A DNA stretch of 64,000 nt. Origin: an uncultured Bacteroidales bacterium. GTDB lineage: Bacteria > Bacteroidota > Bacteroidia > Bacteroidales > Bacteroidaceae. The notes under the pieces were generated by a model that did no database searches, was not told the origin of the DNA, and saw nothing but the letters and a program-made list of their open reading frames with translations. Of this stretch, positions 45,414 to 53,931 are shown in pieces; position 1 is the stretch's first letter, and every line of letters begins with the position of its first letter. The stretch is from contig CACZMI010000003.1 of assembly GCA_902782245.1 (NCBI GenBank), forward strand, positions 22,391 to 86,390, read 5' to 3'. The position numbers and the translations under genes were made by a program.

Positions 45414-46259
45414 ATGATTCAGGATTATGAAACAAATTTGGTGTATTTGGCCAACGGTCTGAAGCATTATCGGCCGCTGTTTACTAACCTTGTCAGTGAG
45501 CTTGAGGGAGAAGATATCGCGTTCCGTTTTCTGCCCAGAACGGAATCTGATAAGCATGTTTGGGTGCGGGACTATATGCCTATTCAGATTCAGAAAGACA
45601 AATTCTTAAGGTATTGGTATGAGCCCGATTATCTGTGGGGGTTTGAATCTTACATCCCCCAGTACCGCGCCATAGACAAGGACCTGAACCTGAATTGCAA
45701 AAGCACCGACATCATTCTGGACGGCGGAAATGTTATTAAGTGTGCTGACAAGGTGATTATGACTGATAAGATCCTGAAGGAAAACCGATACCGCCACAAG
45801 AAAAAACTGATAAGCAAACTGGAGGACTTGCTTGAGGCCGAAATAGTACTTATTCCCTGGGACCGCGAAGAGGAGTTTGGTCACGCCGACGGTATGGTGC
45901 GCTACATTGAGGGCAACCGCGTGCTCATGAACAATTACGCCAAATTTGACCCTCTATTCAGGGATAAACTCATTAGTGCTTTAATCCCCCACTTTAAGGT
46001 TGAGGAGTTCTTCTACTATACTCCCCGCCACAGCCAATACTCCTGGGCCTACATAAACTTTCTGCAGGTAGGTTCAACCATTTTTGTCCCGGGACTTGGG
46101 ATTGATGAAGACCTGCTGGCCGTAGAAAAAATTCAATCCATCTATCCTAACTGCAAGGTTATTAAGATAGACGGATGCCAAGACCTGGTCCGTGATGGCG
46201 GAGCTTTGAATTGCGTAACGTGGAATATTCAGGCTGATTTATCCAACAAAATCAGTTAA
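45414..46259 (+). CDS. Agmatine deiminase / peptidylarginine deiminase family protein
   Basis: 281 residues with the guanidino-group-modifying fold: WVRDYMP near residues 42-48, LDGGNVI near 101-107, GHADGMVRY near 158-166 and a C-terminal GGALNCVTW near 262-270 containing the catalytic Cys. His and both Asp are kept; the Glu of the usual LEGG motif is Asp here. It is shorter than typical agmatine deiminases (about 345-370). No N-carbamoylputrescine amidase gene is nearby, so a role in putrescine synthesis is not supported by context. Confidence 0.8.
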   Translation: MIQDYETNLVYLANGLKHYRPLFTNLVSELEGEDIAFRFLPRTESDKHVWVRDYMPIQIQKDKFLRYWYEPDYLWGFESYIPQYRAIDKDLNLNCKSTDIILDGGNVIKCADKVIMTDKILKENRYRHKKKLISKLEDLLEAEIVLIPWDREEEFGHADGMVRYIEGNRVLMNNYAKFDPLFRDKLISALIPHFKVEEFFYYTPRHSQYSWAYINFLQVGSTIFVPGLGIDEDLLAVEKIQSIYPNCKVIKIDGCQDLVRDGGALNCVTWNIQADLSNKIS

Positions 46260-46293
46260 GTTGATTACATTTACATTCTAAAAAGATTGGATT

Positions 46294-47109
46294 ATGATTA
46301 ATGATGATTTTATTAAAGAACACTCTCTTTTGGAGTGTTTGCAGGAATTTAAGGGTGCTCAGAGCTATAATGGAAAAAGTAGGCTTGAGTGCGTTACTGA
46401 GGAGTTTGGATTATTAGCCAAGAAGTTCCTGTACGGAGGTTATCTAATGGTTGGTAATGATTACAGGATAGATATTTCAATTGTTGAGTTCTATTACCAC
46501 GAAGAGAAGAAAGATAATAAAAACGGAATCTATGACTACATCGTTTATCATAGAAATGGCAGGTATCCAGGTAACCCCGTACCTCCATTCCAGACTATGT
46601 CACTTCATGCCCATACTTCCGGATATGATATTACATTTGAAGATCCCAAAGGTGGATATCGGGCATCGGCCCTTATTAGGGAATATGCCGTAAAGAATTG
46701 CCATACGGGCAAATATATAAAATGGAACCCCAAGGATAAAGGAGATGGTTATAATGAGGAGCCATCTGACAACCCTTTATATGATGACCGTTCTCAAAAC
46801 CTCTATTATTATTTAAATGGTTTTGAATTAAACGGGAACGGAAATGAAATAAGATGGGAGCCAAATAAAGATGTTTCATACGATACCAAGCAGATTTATA
46901 GAGGACACAGAAAAAATGTGTTTGTGCTAAATGAAGATGGAAAGAAAAAGATAGAGAACAATGAAATTAAACTAGACGATAACCAATGGGCTTTTTCAAA
47001 AAGAGAAAACACGATAATCAAACATTCACACGATGAGACTGTGAACTATAAAAAATTCTCAAAGTATGAAAGATACGGAATAACTCAAGGAGAGTTCATT
47101 GAAAAATGA
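46294..47109 (+). CDS. Uncharacterised protein
   Basis: 271 residues, soluble. The middle (LLAKKFLYGGYLMVGNDYRI, then IVEFYYHEEKKD, DYIVYHRNGRY, FQTMSLHAHTSGYDITFED and YRASALIREYAV) has a layout that faintly recalls the 3-methyladenine-glycosylase-like proteins of Bacteroidetes, but the similarity is too weak to name it. It follows the deiminase-like gene by 34 bp. Its TGA stop is the left-end triplet of palindrome R5, and the right part of that palindrome holds the -33 box of the next RNA. Confidence 0.6.
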   Translation: MINDDFIKEHSLLECLQEFKGAQSYNGKSRLECVTEEFGLLAKKFLYGGYLMVGNDYRIDISIVEFYYHEEKKDNKNGIYDYIVYHRNGRYPGNPVPPFQTMSLHAHTSGYDITFEDPKGGYRASALIREYAVKNCHTGKYIKWNPKDKGDGYNEEPSDNPLYDDRSQNLYYYLNGFELNGNGNEIRWEPNKDVSYDTKQIYRGHRKNVFVLNEDGKKKIENNEIKLDDNQWAFSKRENTIIKHSHDETVNYKKFSKYERYGITQGEFIEK

Positions 47110-47135
47110 CACATGGGGTCAGACCCCTTTTGCAC
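47107..47135. repeat. 33-bp palindrome family, copy R5, right edge of the island
   Basis: TGACACATGGGGTC, central A, GACCCCTTTTGCAC: same core as the other copies with degenerate outer arms. TGA at 47107-47109 is the stop of the upstream gene. TTTTG at 47128-47132 is the -33 element of pseudoknot RNA copy 2. Confidence 0.7.
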
Positions 47136-47160
47136 GTTTTTGATTAATTCGCTATCTTTG
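47128..47160 (+). promoter_or_regulatory. Promoter of pseudoknot RNA copy 2
   Basis: TTTTG (47128-47132), a 20-nt spacer and TATCTTTG (47153-47160): the same element lengths as at copy 1, with the RNA stem again starting 7 nt after the box. Confidence 0.75.
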
Positions 47161-47165
47161 CTGTA

Positions 47166-47228
47166 TCTGATACCAGGGGTATTCCGCTAGGCATAAGGGT
47201 GTCAGTTGGGATGCCCCTTGTTGTTTGC
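47166..47228 (+). ncRNA. Candidate structured RNA, H-type pseudoknot, copy 2
   Basis: Stem 1 CTGATACC (47167-47174) with GGTGTCAG (47198-47205); stem 2 GGGGTATTCC (47176-47185) with GGGATGCCCC (47208-47217), where two A-to-G changes relative to copy 1 keep pairing as G-U. The connecting loop holds TAGGCAT. TTGTTGTTT follows stem 2. It is the 5' leader of the gene at 47259 or a separate small RNA ended by stem 2. Confidence 0.65.
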
Positions 47229-47258
47229 AGATTATACTAACTATTAATACTATGCATT

Positions 47259-47666
47259 ATGATTCCACAAGGTAATTCGTTAGAAGAGATTAAGACCAGA
47301 GAAAAAATCATTCGTGATTATTATCGTGAATGGAAAGAGCGCAATCCTTCACAAAGAAAGTTCAATCTTTCACTGAAAGAGTTTATCAACATTCGTATGG
47401 TTTCTATCATAGAAACAAGCGAGCATGCATCCAAGAGTTATTTATCAACTCTTGCCGTACTTCAACTTGATTCTATTCTTGTTGGAGCAAAAAAGGTCTC
47501 AATCAAAAAGACTAAACCAGGCAACAAAAACCAGAAACCATTTGAGAGGATATTGATAATGGAATATAAACTTACCGGCATCGGAACTGTAAAGATGACT
47601 GTTGGGGTTAGAAAACGTACACGCGAGAAAGTTCAATACTGTATAACAGCCATTGACAGCAAATAA
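47259..47666 (+). CDS. Uncharacterised protein downstream of pseudoknot RNA
   Basis: 135 residues, strongly basic (pI clearly high), with an N-terminal helix (IKTREKIIRDYYREWKERNP), a second helical part (SLKEFINIRMVSIIETSEHA) and a C-terminal beta-rich part (ILIMEYKLTGIGTVKMTVGV, then KVQYCITAIDS). I do not recognise the family. It starts 42 nt after the pseudoknot and converges with the small RNA terminator, its stop lying in that terminator's T tract. Confidence 0.65.
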   Translation: MIPQGNSLEEIKTREKIIRDYYREWKERNPSQRKFNLSLKEFINIRMVSIIETSEHASKSYLSTLAVLQLDSILVGAKKVSIKKTKPGNKNQKPFERILIMEYKLTGIGTVKMTVGVRKRTREKVQYCITAIDSK

Positions 47667-47694
47667 AAAGCATCTCCGTTTGTAGGAGATGCTT
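47661..47694 (-). terminator. Intrinsic terminator of the minus-strand small RNA
   Basis: On the minus strand a perfect 10-bp stem AAGCATCTCC with GGAGATGCTT, 7-nt loop, then TTTATTT. Confidence 0.8.
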
Positions 47695-47801
47695 AGATTT
47701 GCCCCTTAATGCGTGAGCGAGGTTTACGCCTTTCGGTGTGATGCTATGCTGGCGGGGACTTTGCACTACCCATATACATCGTCAGCCCACGACTTACTTA
47801 A
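47661..47801 (-). ncRNA. Candidate small RNA of about 140 nt
   Basis: A complete promoter (47808-47841) and a strong intrinsic terminator bracket sequence with no open reading frame of note. The RNA can form a long-range stem GUGGGC with GCUCAC flanked by UUAA/UUAA, and a GAAA-loop hairpin (ACACC-GAAA-GGCGU). Length and layout fit a stand-alone regulatory RNA. It is not a signal-recognition-particle RNA, tmRNA or RNase P RNA by motif. A 6S-like RNA is possible but unproven. Confidence 0.6.
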
Positions 47802-47807
47802 CTGGCG

Positions 47808-47841
47808 CAAAGATAATTGTTATTTTTGAATGATGCAAAAA
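47808..47841 (-). promoter_or_regulatory. Promoter of the minus-strand small RNA
   Basis: On the minus strand TTTTTG (plus 47836-47841), a 20-nt spacer and TATCTTTG (plus 47808-47815), a full match to the phylum consensus. The only downstream feature is the RNA and its terminator. Confidence 0.75.
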
Positions 47842-47959
47842 TGGTCTGACCCAATTTCACATTTTGCAGGACCCGGACATCGGGCCCAAAAGAAAAGATT
47901 TGCCGCCAATCCGTTATTCAATCAAAATGAGTACATTCGCAAAAACAAGTGATCTATAA

Positions 47960-48265
47960 ATGTCACAACCCAAATTCATAATAACCAGAGCCGGAGTACT
48001 GCGCTTAGGGATGGTACGTCAGCACAAGGACCTGCTGCAACCCGAGGACGATTGCATCGGAGGCGGGTATTACCAGTTTGACTTTACCTGCAACCGCATG
48101 ATACTGGATCGGGCATCGTATGACTTTGGAATTCCGCGATGGCATTTAATAGATTCGCTGAAGGTTCCGGCGGTATATCGTGGGCTGAGCATCGTCTACA
48201 AATACGACGATGATTTCCATGAAGATCTCCAGGTCAGCGACCAGCTAAAGATAGAGTATTACTGA
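47960..48265 (+). CDS. Uncharacterised small protein
   Basis: 101 residues, soluble, beta-rich, rich in aromatic and charged residues (IGGGYYQFDFTCNRMILDRA, then YDFGIPRWHLID and SIVYKYDDDFHED). No known motif. It ends 2 bp before the convergent nitroreductase remnant. GC-richer than the island, so probably part of the resident genome. Confidence 0.6.
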   Translation: MSQPKFIITRAGVLRLGMVRQHKDLLQPEDDCIGGGYYQFDFTCNRMILDRASYDFGIPRWHLIDSLKVPAVYRGLSIVYKYDDDFHEDLQVSDQLKIEYY

Positions 48266-48267
48266 AA

Positions 48268-48949
48268 CTATACCCAAGCAAAGTTCTCCCGGCCGGCGCC
48301 AATCTCAAAATGGTACTTGGCTATGCCCAGGTCTATCTTGGTATATCCCATCATGGAGAATCCTTTATTGGCACGCACTTTATGCGTGTTGTTCTCTACG
48401 CCCAGATACTCAAACGAAAATTTCTGCTGGTTTACGGCAGTCGGTGCAAGCAAGGCGGCCTGAACTCCCTTCTTGAAAAGGCGTGCTGTCGGTGGCGTTG
48501 CTCACCTGCTCTACGGTCTTGATCTTATGGCCCACTCCCTGAGTCTCACCGTAGCCGAGCGCTATGTAACAGCATATCTTTTCATCAGCTTCAAGAACAT
48601 AGGTTCCGGGAATCTTGGAGTAAGAGAGGCCTACCCAGCAGGTATTTAGCCCCAGCGTCTGCGCCAGCAGGACCAGATGCTCGCCGTAGTAGCCTACCAG
48701 TTCGTCCAGGTCATCGGCCTTCTTTCCGGCCATCACAAAATAGCTGCTGACATTACGGAATCTGCCGTATTTGGCTATCGTGCCCTGAAAGGCCTTCTTT
48801 TCATTCAGGATGAGCTGGATATGTAATCGGCCATCACGGTTTATGTCCGATATCCGCTTCTCAAGAACCTTTACAACATCATCGGCCAACGGCTGGTCCT
48901 TATATGCCCTCACGCTGTGACGGGCCTCAATTGCATCCTGTAGTGTCAT
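48268..48949 (-). pseudogene. Nitroreductase family protein, frameshifted
   Basis: From ATG at 48949 the frame reads MTLQDAIEARHSVRAYKDQP and continues with FMN-binding nitroreductase features (LVGYYGEHLVLLAQTLGLNT, then CWVGLSYSKIPG, CYIALGYGE) to about 48470. The expected C-terminal block LLAPTAVNQQKFSFEYLG and the rest to 48268 are in another frame. A shift of one base (or minus two) at the CCTTTTCAAGAAGGG tract near 48470-48485 joins them. It is either a true disruption or a base-calling error in the homopolymer-like tract. Confidence 0.75.
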
Positions 48950-49004
48950 TGTATTGCCTTTTTTATTGGTGCTAAGGTAGTAAAATATGTTTGAATTTAT
49001 ACTC

Positions 49005-49146
49005 CGCCAAAGTGTCCCACAACAATCGGACTCAGAGCATGCTCTCAGCGCAGTGCGTGTGGGACACACCCCCTAAAATGGGGGTATGTAACACACTCAC
49101 CTGCCTCACAAGGCTCCTGAGGCCTTTCGTTGTGGGACACTTTGGC
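49005..49146. repeat. 142-bp inverted-repeat element, copy E2
   Basis: Bounded by CGCCAAAGTGTCCCAC and GTGGGACACTTTGGCA, with the internal hairpin CACCCCCTAAAATGGGGGTATG as in E1 (arms ACCCCC/GGGGGT). It lies between the nitroreductase remnant start and the Dabb gene. Confidence 0.85.
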
Positions 49147-49228
49147 AAAAAACCGACGAAAAAGAAACGACATAAACCGTGAATGCACTCTTTTTCTTAT
49201 TTTTGTTACTGATAAACAAAACAACAAT

Positions 49229-49534
49229 ATGGTAAAGCACATTATTCTCTGGACACTAAATCCGGAGCTGAGCGAGAGTGAGAAAGAGGCCGTAAAGGCC
49301 GGTATCAAGGAGGGACTGGAAGGCTTGGTCGGTAAGGTTCCGGGACTGATTGACGTAAAGGTGAACATTAGCGGACGGCTGGCATCGTCAAATGCCGATG
49401 TCATGCTGGACAGCACATTGGAAAGCGAGGAAGCGCTCAAGGCTTATGCCAAGCACCCCGCACACGTGGCTGTGGCCGACACCAAGGTACGTCCCTACAC
49501 CGTTCAGCGCAGTTGTCTGGATTTTGAGATATGA
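49229..49534 (+). CDS. Dabb (stress-responsive A/B barrel) family protein
   Basis: 101-residue ferredoxin-like barrel protein. MVKHIILWTLNPELSESEKE at the start, VPGLIDVKVNISG near residues 37-49, and YAKHPAHVAVADTKVRPYTV near 73-92 are the family hallmarks, including the conserved H-P-x-H. The start at 49229 follows a -7-like box TATTTTTG at about 49199. Function of the family is poorly defined in bacteria. It overlaps the next lipoprotein gene by ATGA. Confidence 0.88.
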   Translation: MVKHIILWTLNPELSESEKEAVKAGIKEGLEGLVGKVPGLIDVKVNISGRLASSNADVMLDSTLESEEALKAYAKHPAHVAVADTKVRPYTVQRSCLDFEI

Positions 49535-50463
49535 AAAAGTCACTTGTCATAATCCTGTCCGTTATGCTACTGGCGGCCTGCGCCGACAGCCCCAAGCAAC
49601 TAATCAAGCGGGCCGATGAGCTGTGCCGTTACATCCCCGACCATGAGTTGCTGGAAAAGTCCAGGGACTTTATGACGGCCGATTTCTACGCCGTACTGGA
49701 CACCATGTTCTACCGGCTGCCGGCGCATGAGGCCATGGACCACGAGTGGCTCTATTACTTTGTTACCGGAAACGGCGGCACCATTGCAGATTTCACGGTA
49801 ACCGGTGTAACCAAAATAGATAAGACGCATGCCACTGCAACCGTAAGTGTCCGCCAGAAGTGGGAGGACGGATCATTTGACCCGGACAGTGACATTGAGG
49901 AGCATCTGCTCTCTATGGAAAAGGTTGACGGAGTGTGGCTGATGAGTGATTTTGATGGTCACAAGCAGGACTGCATCAACTACATATCCAATAACCGCAA
50001 GGAGCAGGCTCTGCGCGATGCCATAAGCGATTATCTGGTAAAGGAAATCGGGCCGCAGTACAAACAGGGGGAGTTCTGTATCCCCACCCTGATGATCGTT
50101 GCGGCAGAGGAAACAGACACAAATCGGGCTCGTGTATGGGGTGATTTCTGGGTTTGGTGGTACAATCAGTCAGGAGATACGCTCATGACCGTATCGGGCG
50201 GAAATCATTCAGGTTTAATGGGCATAGTCATGCAAGACGGAAAGCCCGTTGTAACAGCATTCGTTCAGACCGTGGATGGTGCAGGCAATGACGCCAGCGC
50301 ACGCAATCTTTTCGGCTCTCACTACGATATCTATCAGAACATGCACTCCAGCCAGGATGTCCGTGAGGCCGTTCGCCGCGAGCAACTGGGCGAGTATGTA
50401 AGATTTCATGACTTGAGCGTATATTATTACAAAGACTTCGGCTGGGATGCCGTAAAATTGTAA
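49531..50463 (+). CDS. Uncharacterised lipoprotein
   Basis: 310 residues with signal MKKSLVIILSVMLLAAC (lipobox LAAC). No enzymatic motif recognised. Residues 20-150 look like an NTF2/DUF3828-type region (ELLEKSRDFMTADFYAVLDT, then ATVSVRQKWEDGSFD, DGVWLMSDFDGHKQDCINYI). The C-terminal half is beta-rich. It overlaps the Dabb gene and precedes addB by 5 bp, so the three genes form one transcription unit. Confidence 0.75.
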   Translation: MKKSLVIILSVMLLAACADSPKQLIKRADELCRYIPDHELLEKSRDFMTADFYAVLDTMFYRLPAHEAMDHEWLYYFVTGNGGTIADFTVTGVTKIDKTHATATVSVRQKWEDGSFDPDSDIEEHLLSMEKVDGVWLMSDFDGHKQDCINYISNNRKEQALRDAISDYLVKEIGPQYKQGEFCIPTLMIVAAEETDTNRARVWGDFWVWWYNQSGDTLMTVSGGNHSGLMGIVMQDGKPVVTAFVQTVDGAGNDASARNLFGSHYDIYQNMHSSQDVREAVRREQLGEYVRFHDLSVYYYKDFGWDAVKL

Positions 50464-50468
50464 AGACT

Positions 50469-53354
50469 ATGGAACCGTTCCTTAAGACAGTAGCAGAGGA
50501 TCTGTACGGCAAGTACGGCGCTCAGGGCGGCGGGCTGGCCGATATCACGGTGGTTTTCCCTAACCGCCGCGCCAGGCTGTTCTTTGATGACTGGCTGTCA
50601 GCCTGCTCTACACAGCCTGTATGGTCACCGCAGTACACAACCATTGAGGAACTGTTCCAGTCTCAGTCTGACCTTAGGCCGGCCGACCGCATTGAGATGG
50701 TCACCCTGCTCCACAAGATATATCAGGAGGTGCTCCATACCGATGAGTCGCTTGACAGTTTCTGGTCATGGGGTGAGCTTATGCTGGCCGATTTTGATGA
50801 TGTGGACCGAAACCTGGCACCCGCCGACCAACTGTTCAGCCTGCTGCGTGAGCAGCGTGAACTCTCTGATACATCTTTCCTTACCGATGAGCAGAGAAAG
50901 GCCCTTGAGCAGTTCTTCGGCGAGATGAAAGACGCCCAGCCCACCCAACTGCGCGAACGTTACCAGGCCGTATGGAGCGTACTGGGCACCATCTATGAGC
51001 GTTTCGGCAAACTGCTAAACGACAAAGACATAGGCTATAACGGCATGATTCAGCGCCGCGTCATTGCCAACCTTGACACGGAACGCTTAACTGCCCGCCG
51101 TTACGCCTTTATAGGATTCAATAGCCTGGACGGAGCCGAGAAGGAGCTGTTCCGCGCCATACAGAAGGCCGGCAAGGCACTCTTCTACTGGGATTACGAC
51201 CCAGCATACACCGAGAGCAGCCTGCTGCATGAGGCAGGACGTTTCCTGCGTGACAACCTCAGGGAGTTCCCCAACGAGCTGCCGCGGGAACGGTTTGACG
51301 GCATGCACAAGGCCCGTCTTACAATCGTGGAGGCATCGACCGATAACGCCCAGGCCCGTTTCATACCCCAGTGGCTCAACTCGCTGAACGTTGAAAAAGC
51401 CGGCAAGGAGACCGCCATAGTACTGGCCGATGAAAACCTGCTGCAGCCCGTGCTGCACAGCATACCGCAGGAGCGCATAAACAATGTGAACATAACCATG
51501 GGCTACAAACTGTCAGAAACATCGCTCTACAGCCTTGTAAACGCCCTGATAGATATGCAGCGTCTGGCCGCCAGGAACAAAGGCCGGCTGAGCATACAGT
51601 CACTTAGCCGTGTGCTGGGCAACCCCATGACGGCAGCTCTGTGTGCCGATGCCTCCAAGATACTGGATAATCTGCGCGCCAGCCGCCGTATGTTCCCGGA
51701 CATCACCGCCCTTACAGCAAGCAAGGAACTGGCCGTAATGTTTATCACTGTAACCGATAACCAGTCATTGCTACAGTATCTTCTGGATGTGCTCAAGGCA
51801 CTGGTACCGGTTATCCGTGAGCGTGCTGACGACACCCTGTTCCAGCCCCTGAACCAGGAGTCACTCTACCGCATATATACCCAGATCAACCGCCTCAACT
51901 CCCTAATGGAATCCGGTAGTCTGGACTTAAGCACCGATACTCTGTGCCGTCTGATACGCTCCATACTGTCAACGACAACCGTACCCTTCCACGGCGAGCC
52001 CGCCGTAGGAATGCAGATAATGGGACTTATTGAGACCCGTAACCTTGATTTCAAAAACGTGCTGCTGCTGTCGGCACAGGAGGGTGCCTTGCCCAAATCC
52101 GGCCAGAGCGCATCATTCATTCCGTATAACATACGCGTGGCGTTCGGACTGACCACCATGCAGGACAAAAGTGCCGTTTCATCGTACAATTTCCACCATC
52201 TGCTCCAGAGGGCAGAAAATGTGACCATGGTCTATAACGGCAATGCCGATGCAAGCGGAATAGGAAAAGGACAGATATCGCGTTATCTGCTTCAGCTCAT
52301 AGTGAGCGGTGCCGACATAAACCGCATCACGCTCAAGACAGACCGCCAGGAAACTGACGTAGAGCCATTTAGCGTAGACAAGACACCGGCCGTACTGGAG
52401 GAGTTGTGCAGCAGGTATGACTACACTAATCCCAAGACATATCTGTCACCATCGGCCCTGAACAGATACATGAACTGCCCGCTCCAGTTCTATCTGGCGC
52501 AGATAGCAGGCCTTAAGAAACCCGATGACACCGACACCGAGATAGACTTCGCCATGTTTGGAACACTGTTCCACAAGAGTGCGGAGTTGGCTTACAACTA
52601 TCTGTCATCGGCTGGTCAGACCATAACCGCCGCCGCCATCGACTCACTGCTTAAGGACACCAAGCGCCTTGAAGGATTCGTGCAGCAGGCATTCAACGAC
52701 GATTATTTTGCCCGAAAGGCCGTTGACAAGGCCGATTACAGCGGCACCCAGTCCATAAACTTTGACGTGATACTCAAATACCTGCGCCAGATCCTGCGCA
52801 TGGATATGGAACTGTATGCCCCGTTCAATTATGTAGGCAGTGAGGATAAGGGTTATCAGCATGTCATAGAGGTCCCGGACCCGTTGCACAAAGGTTCAAT
52901 GAAACAGATACGCCTTAAGGGTATCATTGACCGTCTGGACAGCAAGGACGGAATACTGCGCATTGTGGACTACAAGACCGGATCGGACAAAGGCGCACCG
53001 GACACGATTGATCAACTGTTCCCGCCCACCGACAGCAAGAAGCGCAAGAGCCAGGCCTTCCAGATATTCTACTACGCATACATCGTGAGCATGCAGCCGC
53101 AGTTCAACCGGTACCGTCTGGCGCCCACTCTGCTCTACACCCGTTCATCGTCCAAACCCACGGCCGATGACATCTACTACCATATAGGAAAGGATGTTCT
53201 GACTGATTTCAACGCCCAGTGCGGCCAGGAGTTCGGGGAGAAACTGATTGGACTGATATCCGAGATATTCAATCCCGATATCCCGTTCGCAGCCACCGAC
53301 GATAAAGAAACCTGCCGCAACTGTGACTTCAGTCAACTGTGCGACAGGTCATGA
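50469..53354 (+). CDS. addB: AddB-like subunit with Fe-S-type PD-(D/E)xK nuclease domain
   Basis: 961 residues. The N-terminus (VVFPNRRARLFFDDWLS, residues 29-45) is the degenerate helicase fold of AddB/RecC. The C-terminal domain begins SPSALNRYMNCPLQFYLAQI near 661-680, has nuclease residues in IIDRLDSKDGILRIVDYKTG near 818-837, and ends CRNCDFSQLC, giving the four cysteines (one plus three) of the AddB iron-sulfur nuclease. Works with AddA in double-strand break processing; addA is 23 kb upstream on the same strand. Confidence 0.9.
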   Translation: MEPFLKTVAEDLYGKYGAQGGGLADITVVFPNRRARLFFDDWLSACSTQPVWSPQYTTIEELFQSQSDLRPADRIEMVTLLHKIYQEVLHTDESLDSFWSWGELMLADFDDVDRNLAPADQLFSLLREQRELSDTSFLTDEQRKALEQFFGEMKDAQPTQLRERYQAVWSVLGTIYERFGKLLNDKDIGYNGMIQRRVIANLDTERLTARRYAFIGFNSLDGAEKELFRAIQKAGKALFYWDYDPAYTESSLLHEAGRFLRDNLREFPNELPRERFDGMHKARLTIVEASTDNAQARFIPQWLNSLNVEKAGKETAIVLADENLLQPVLHSIPQERINNVNITMGYKLSETSLYSLVNALIDMQRLAARNKGRLSIQSLSRVLGNPMTAALCADASKILDNLRASRRMFPDITALTASKELAVMFITVTDNQSLLQYLLDVLKALVPVIRERADDTLFQPLNQESLYRIYTQINRLNSLMESGSLDLSTDTLCRLIRSILSTTTVPFHGEPAVGMQIMGLIETRNLDFKNVLLLSAQEGALPKSGQSASFIPYNIRVAFGLTTMQDKSAVSSYNFHHLLQRAENVTMVYNGNADASGIGKGQISRYLLQLIVSGADINRITLKTDRQETDVEPFSVDKTPAVLEELCSRYDYTNPKTYLSPSALNRYMNCPLQFYLAQIAGLKKPDDTDTEIDFAMFGTLFHKSAELAYNYLSSAGQTITAAAIDSLLKDTKRLEGFVQQAFNDDYFARKAVDKADYSGTQSINFDVILKYLRQILRMDMELYAPFNYVGSEDKGYQHVIEVPDPLHKGSMKQIRLKGIIDRLDSKDGILRIVDYKTGSDKGAPDTIDQLFPPTDSKKRKSQAFQIFYYAYIVSMQPQFNRYRLAPTLLYTRSSSKPTADDIYYHIGKDVLTDFNAQCGQEFGEKLIGLISEIFNPDIPFAATDDKETCRNCDFSQLCDRS

Positions 53355-53374
53355 GGTAAGATTATTATTCTGTC

Positions 53375-53908
53375 TTATTTCTTATGGAACTCCAGTTCCA
53401 TATGGGAACCTGCAGCTCCACCTATAGCTGTCTTTTCATCAGTCAACTTGAATGAAAAAGATCTGAGGAATTCAATATCCATCTCAAAATCACTCTCGTC
53501 CATCGGATACCATTGATATGGCATAGCTTCAGTGTATGAAAGTTCCAATGTCTCGGAGTTAAATGCTCCGTCACCAAAATTCCAACTCCATGCATCTTCA
53601 CCGGTGTACATACGGGCATCAAAGGCGTTCTTCATATCGAAAGAGAAATACAGCGAGTCATTCTCATATTTGTATGTACCTTTTAAATGGTCACCCCAAG
53701 GAATGATATAAACATCTACATCATTACCTTTAAAGATAAGGGTCATATTCTGATGCTCGTAAGGGAACCCTGCAGGAGCACCGTCCCAGCGTCCTTCAAG
53801 AGACGCCTTCACAGTTGAGTCATTCTCATCTTCATTCTCTTTGTCACACGATGTAAAAGTCATGCCCAGCATAGCTGTAGCAATGGCAAAAAACAAAAAC
53901 TTTTTCAT
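53375..53908 (-). CDS. Lipocalin-like lipoprotein
   Basis: 177 residues with signal MKKFLFFAIATAMLGMTFTSC (lipobox TFTSC) and an acidic linker DKENEDENDS. The rest is beta-rich in short strand pairs (LEGRWDGAPAGFPYE, then MTLIFKGNDVDVYII, LKGTYKYENDSLYFSF), consistent with the lipocalin-like lipoproteins common in Bacteroidales. No ligand can be inferred. It converges with addB, with a 20-bp gap. Confidence 0.75.
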   Translation of the reverse strand: MKKFLFFAIATAMLGMTFTSCDKENEDENDSTVKASLEGRWDGAPAGFPYEHQNMTLIFKGNDVDVYIIPWGDHLKGTYKYENDSLYFSFDMKNAFDARMYTGEDAWSWNFGDGAFNSETLELSYTEAMPYQWYPMDESDFEMDIEFLRSFSFKLTDEKTAIGGAAGSHMELEFHKK

Positions 53909-53931
53909 TTTATCCTATTGTTTGGTTAAAC

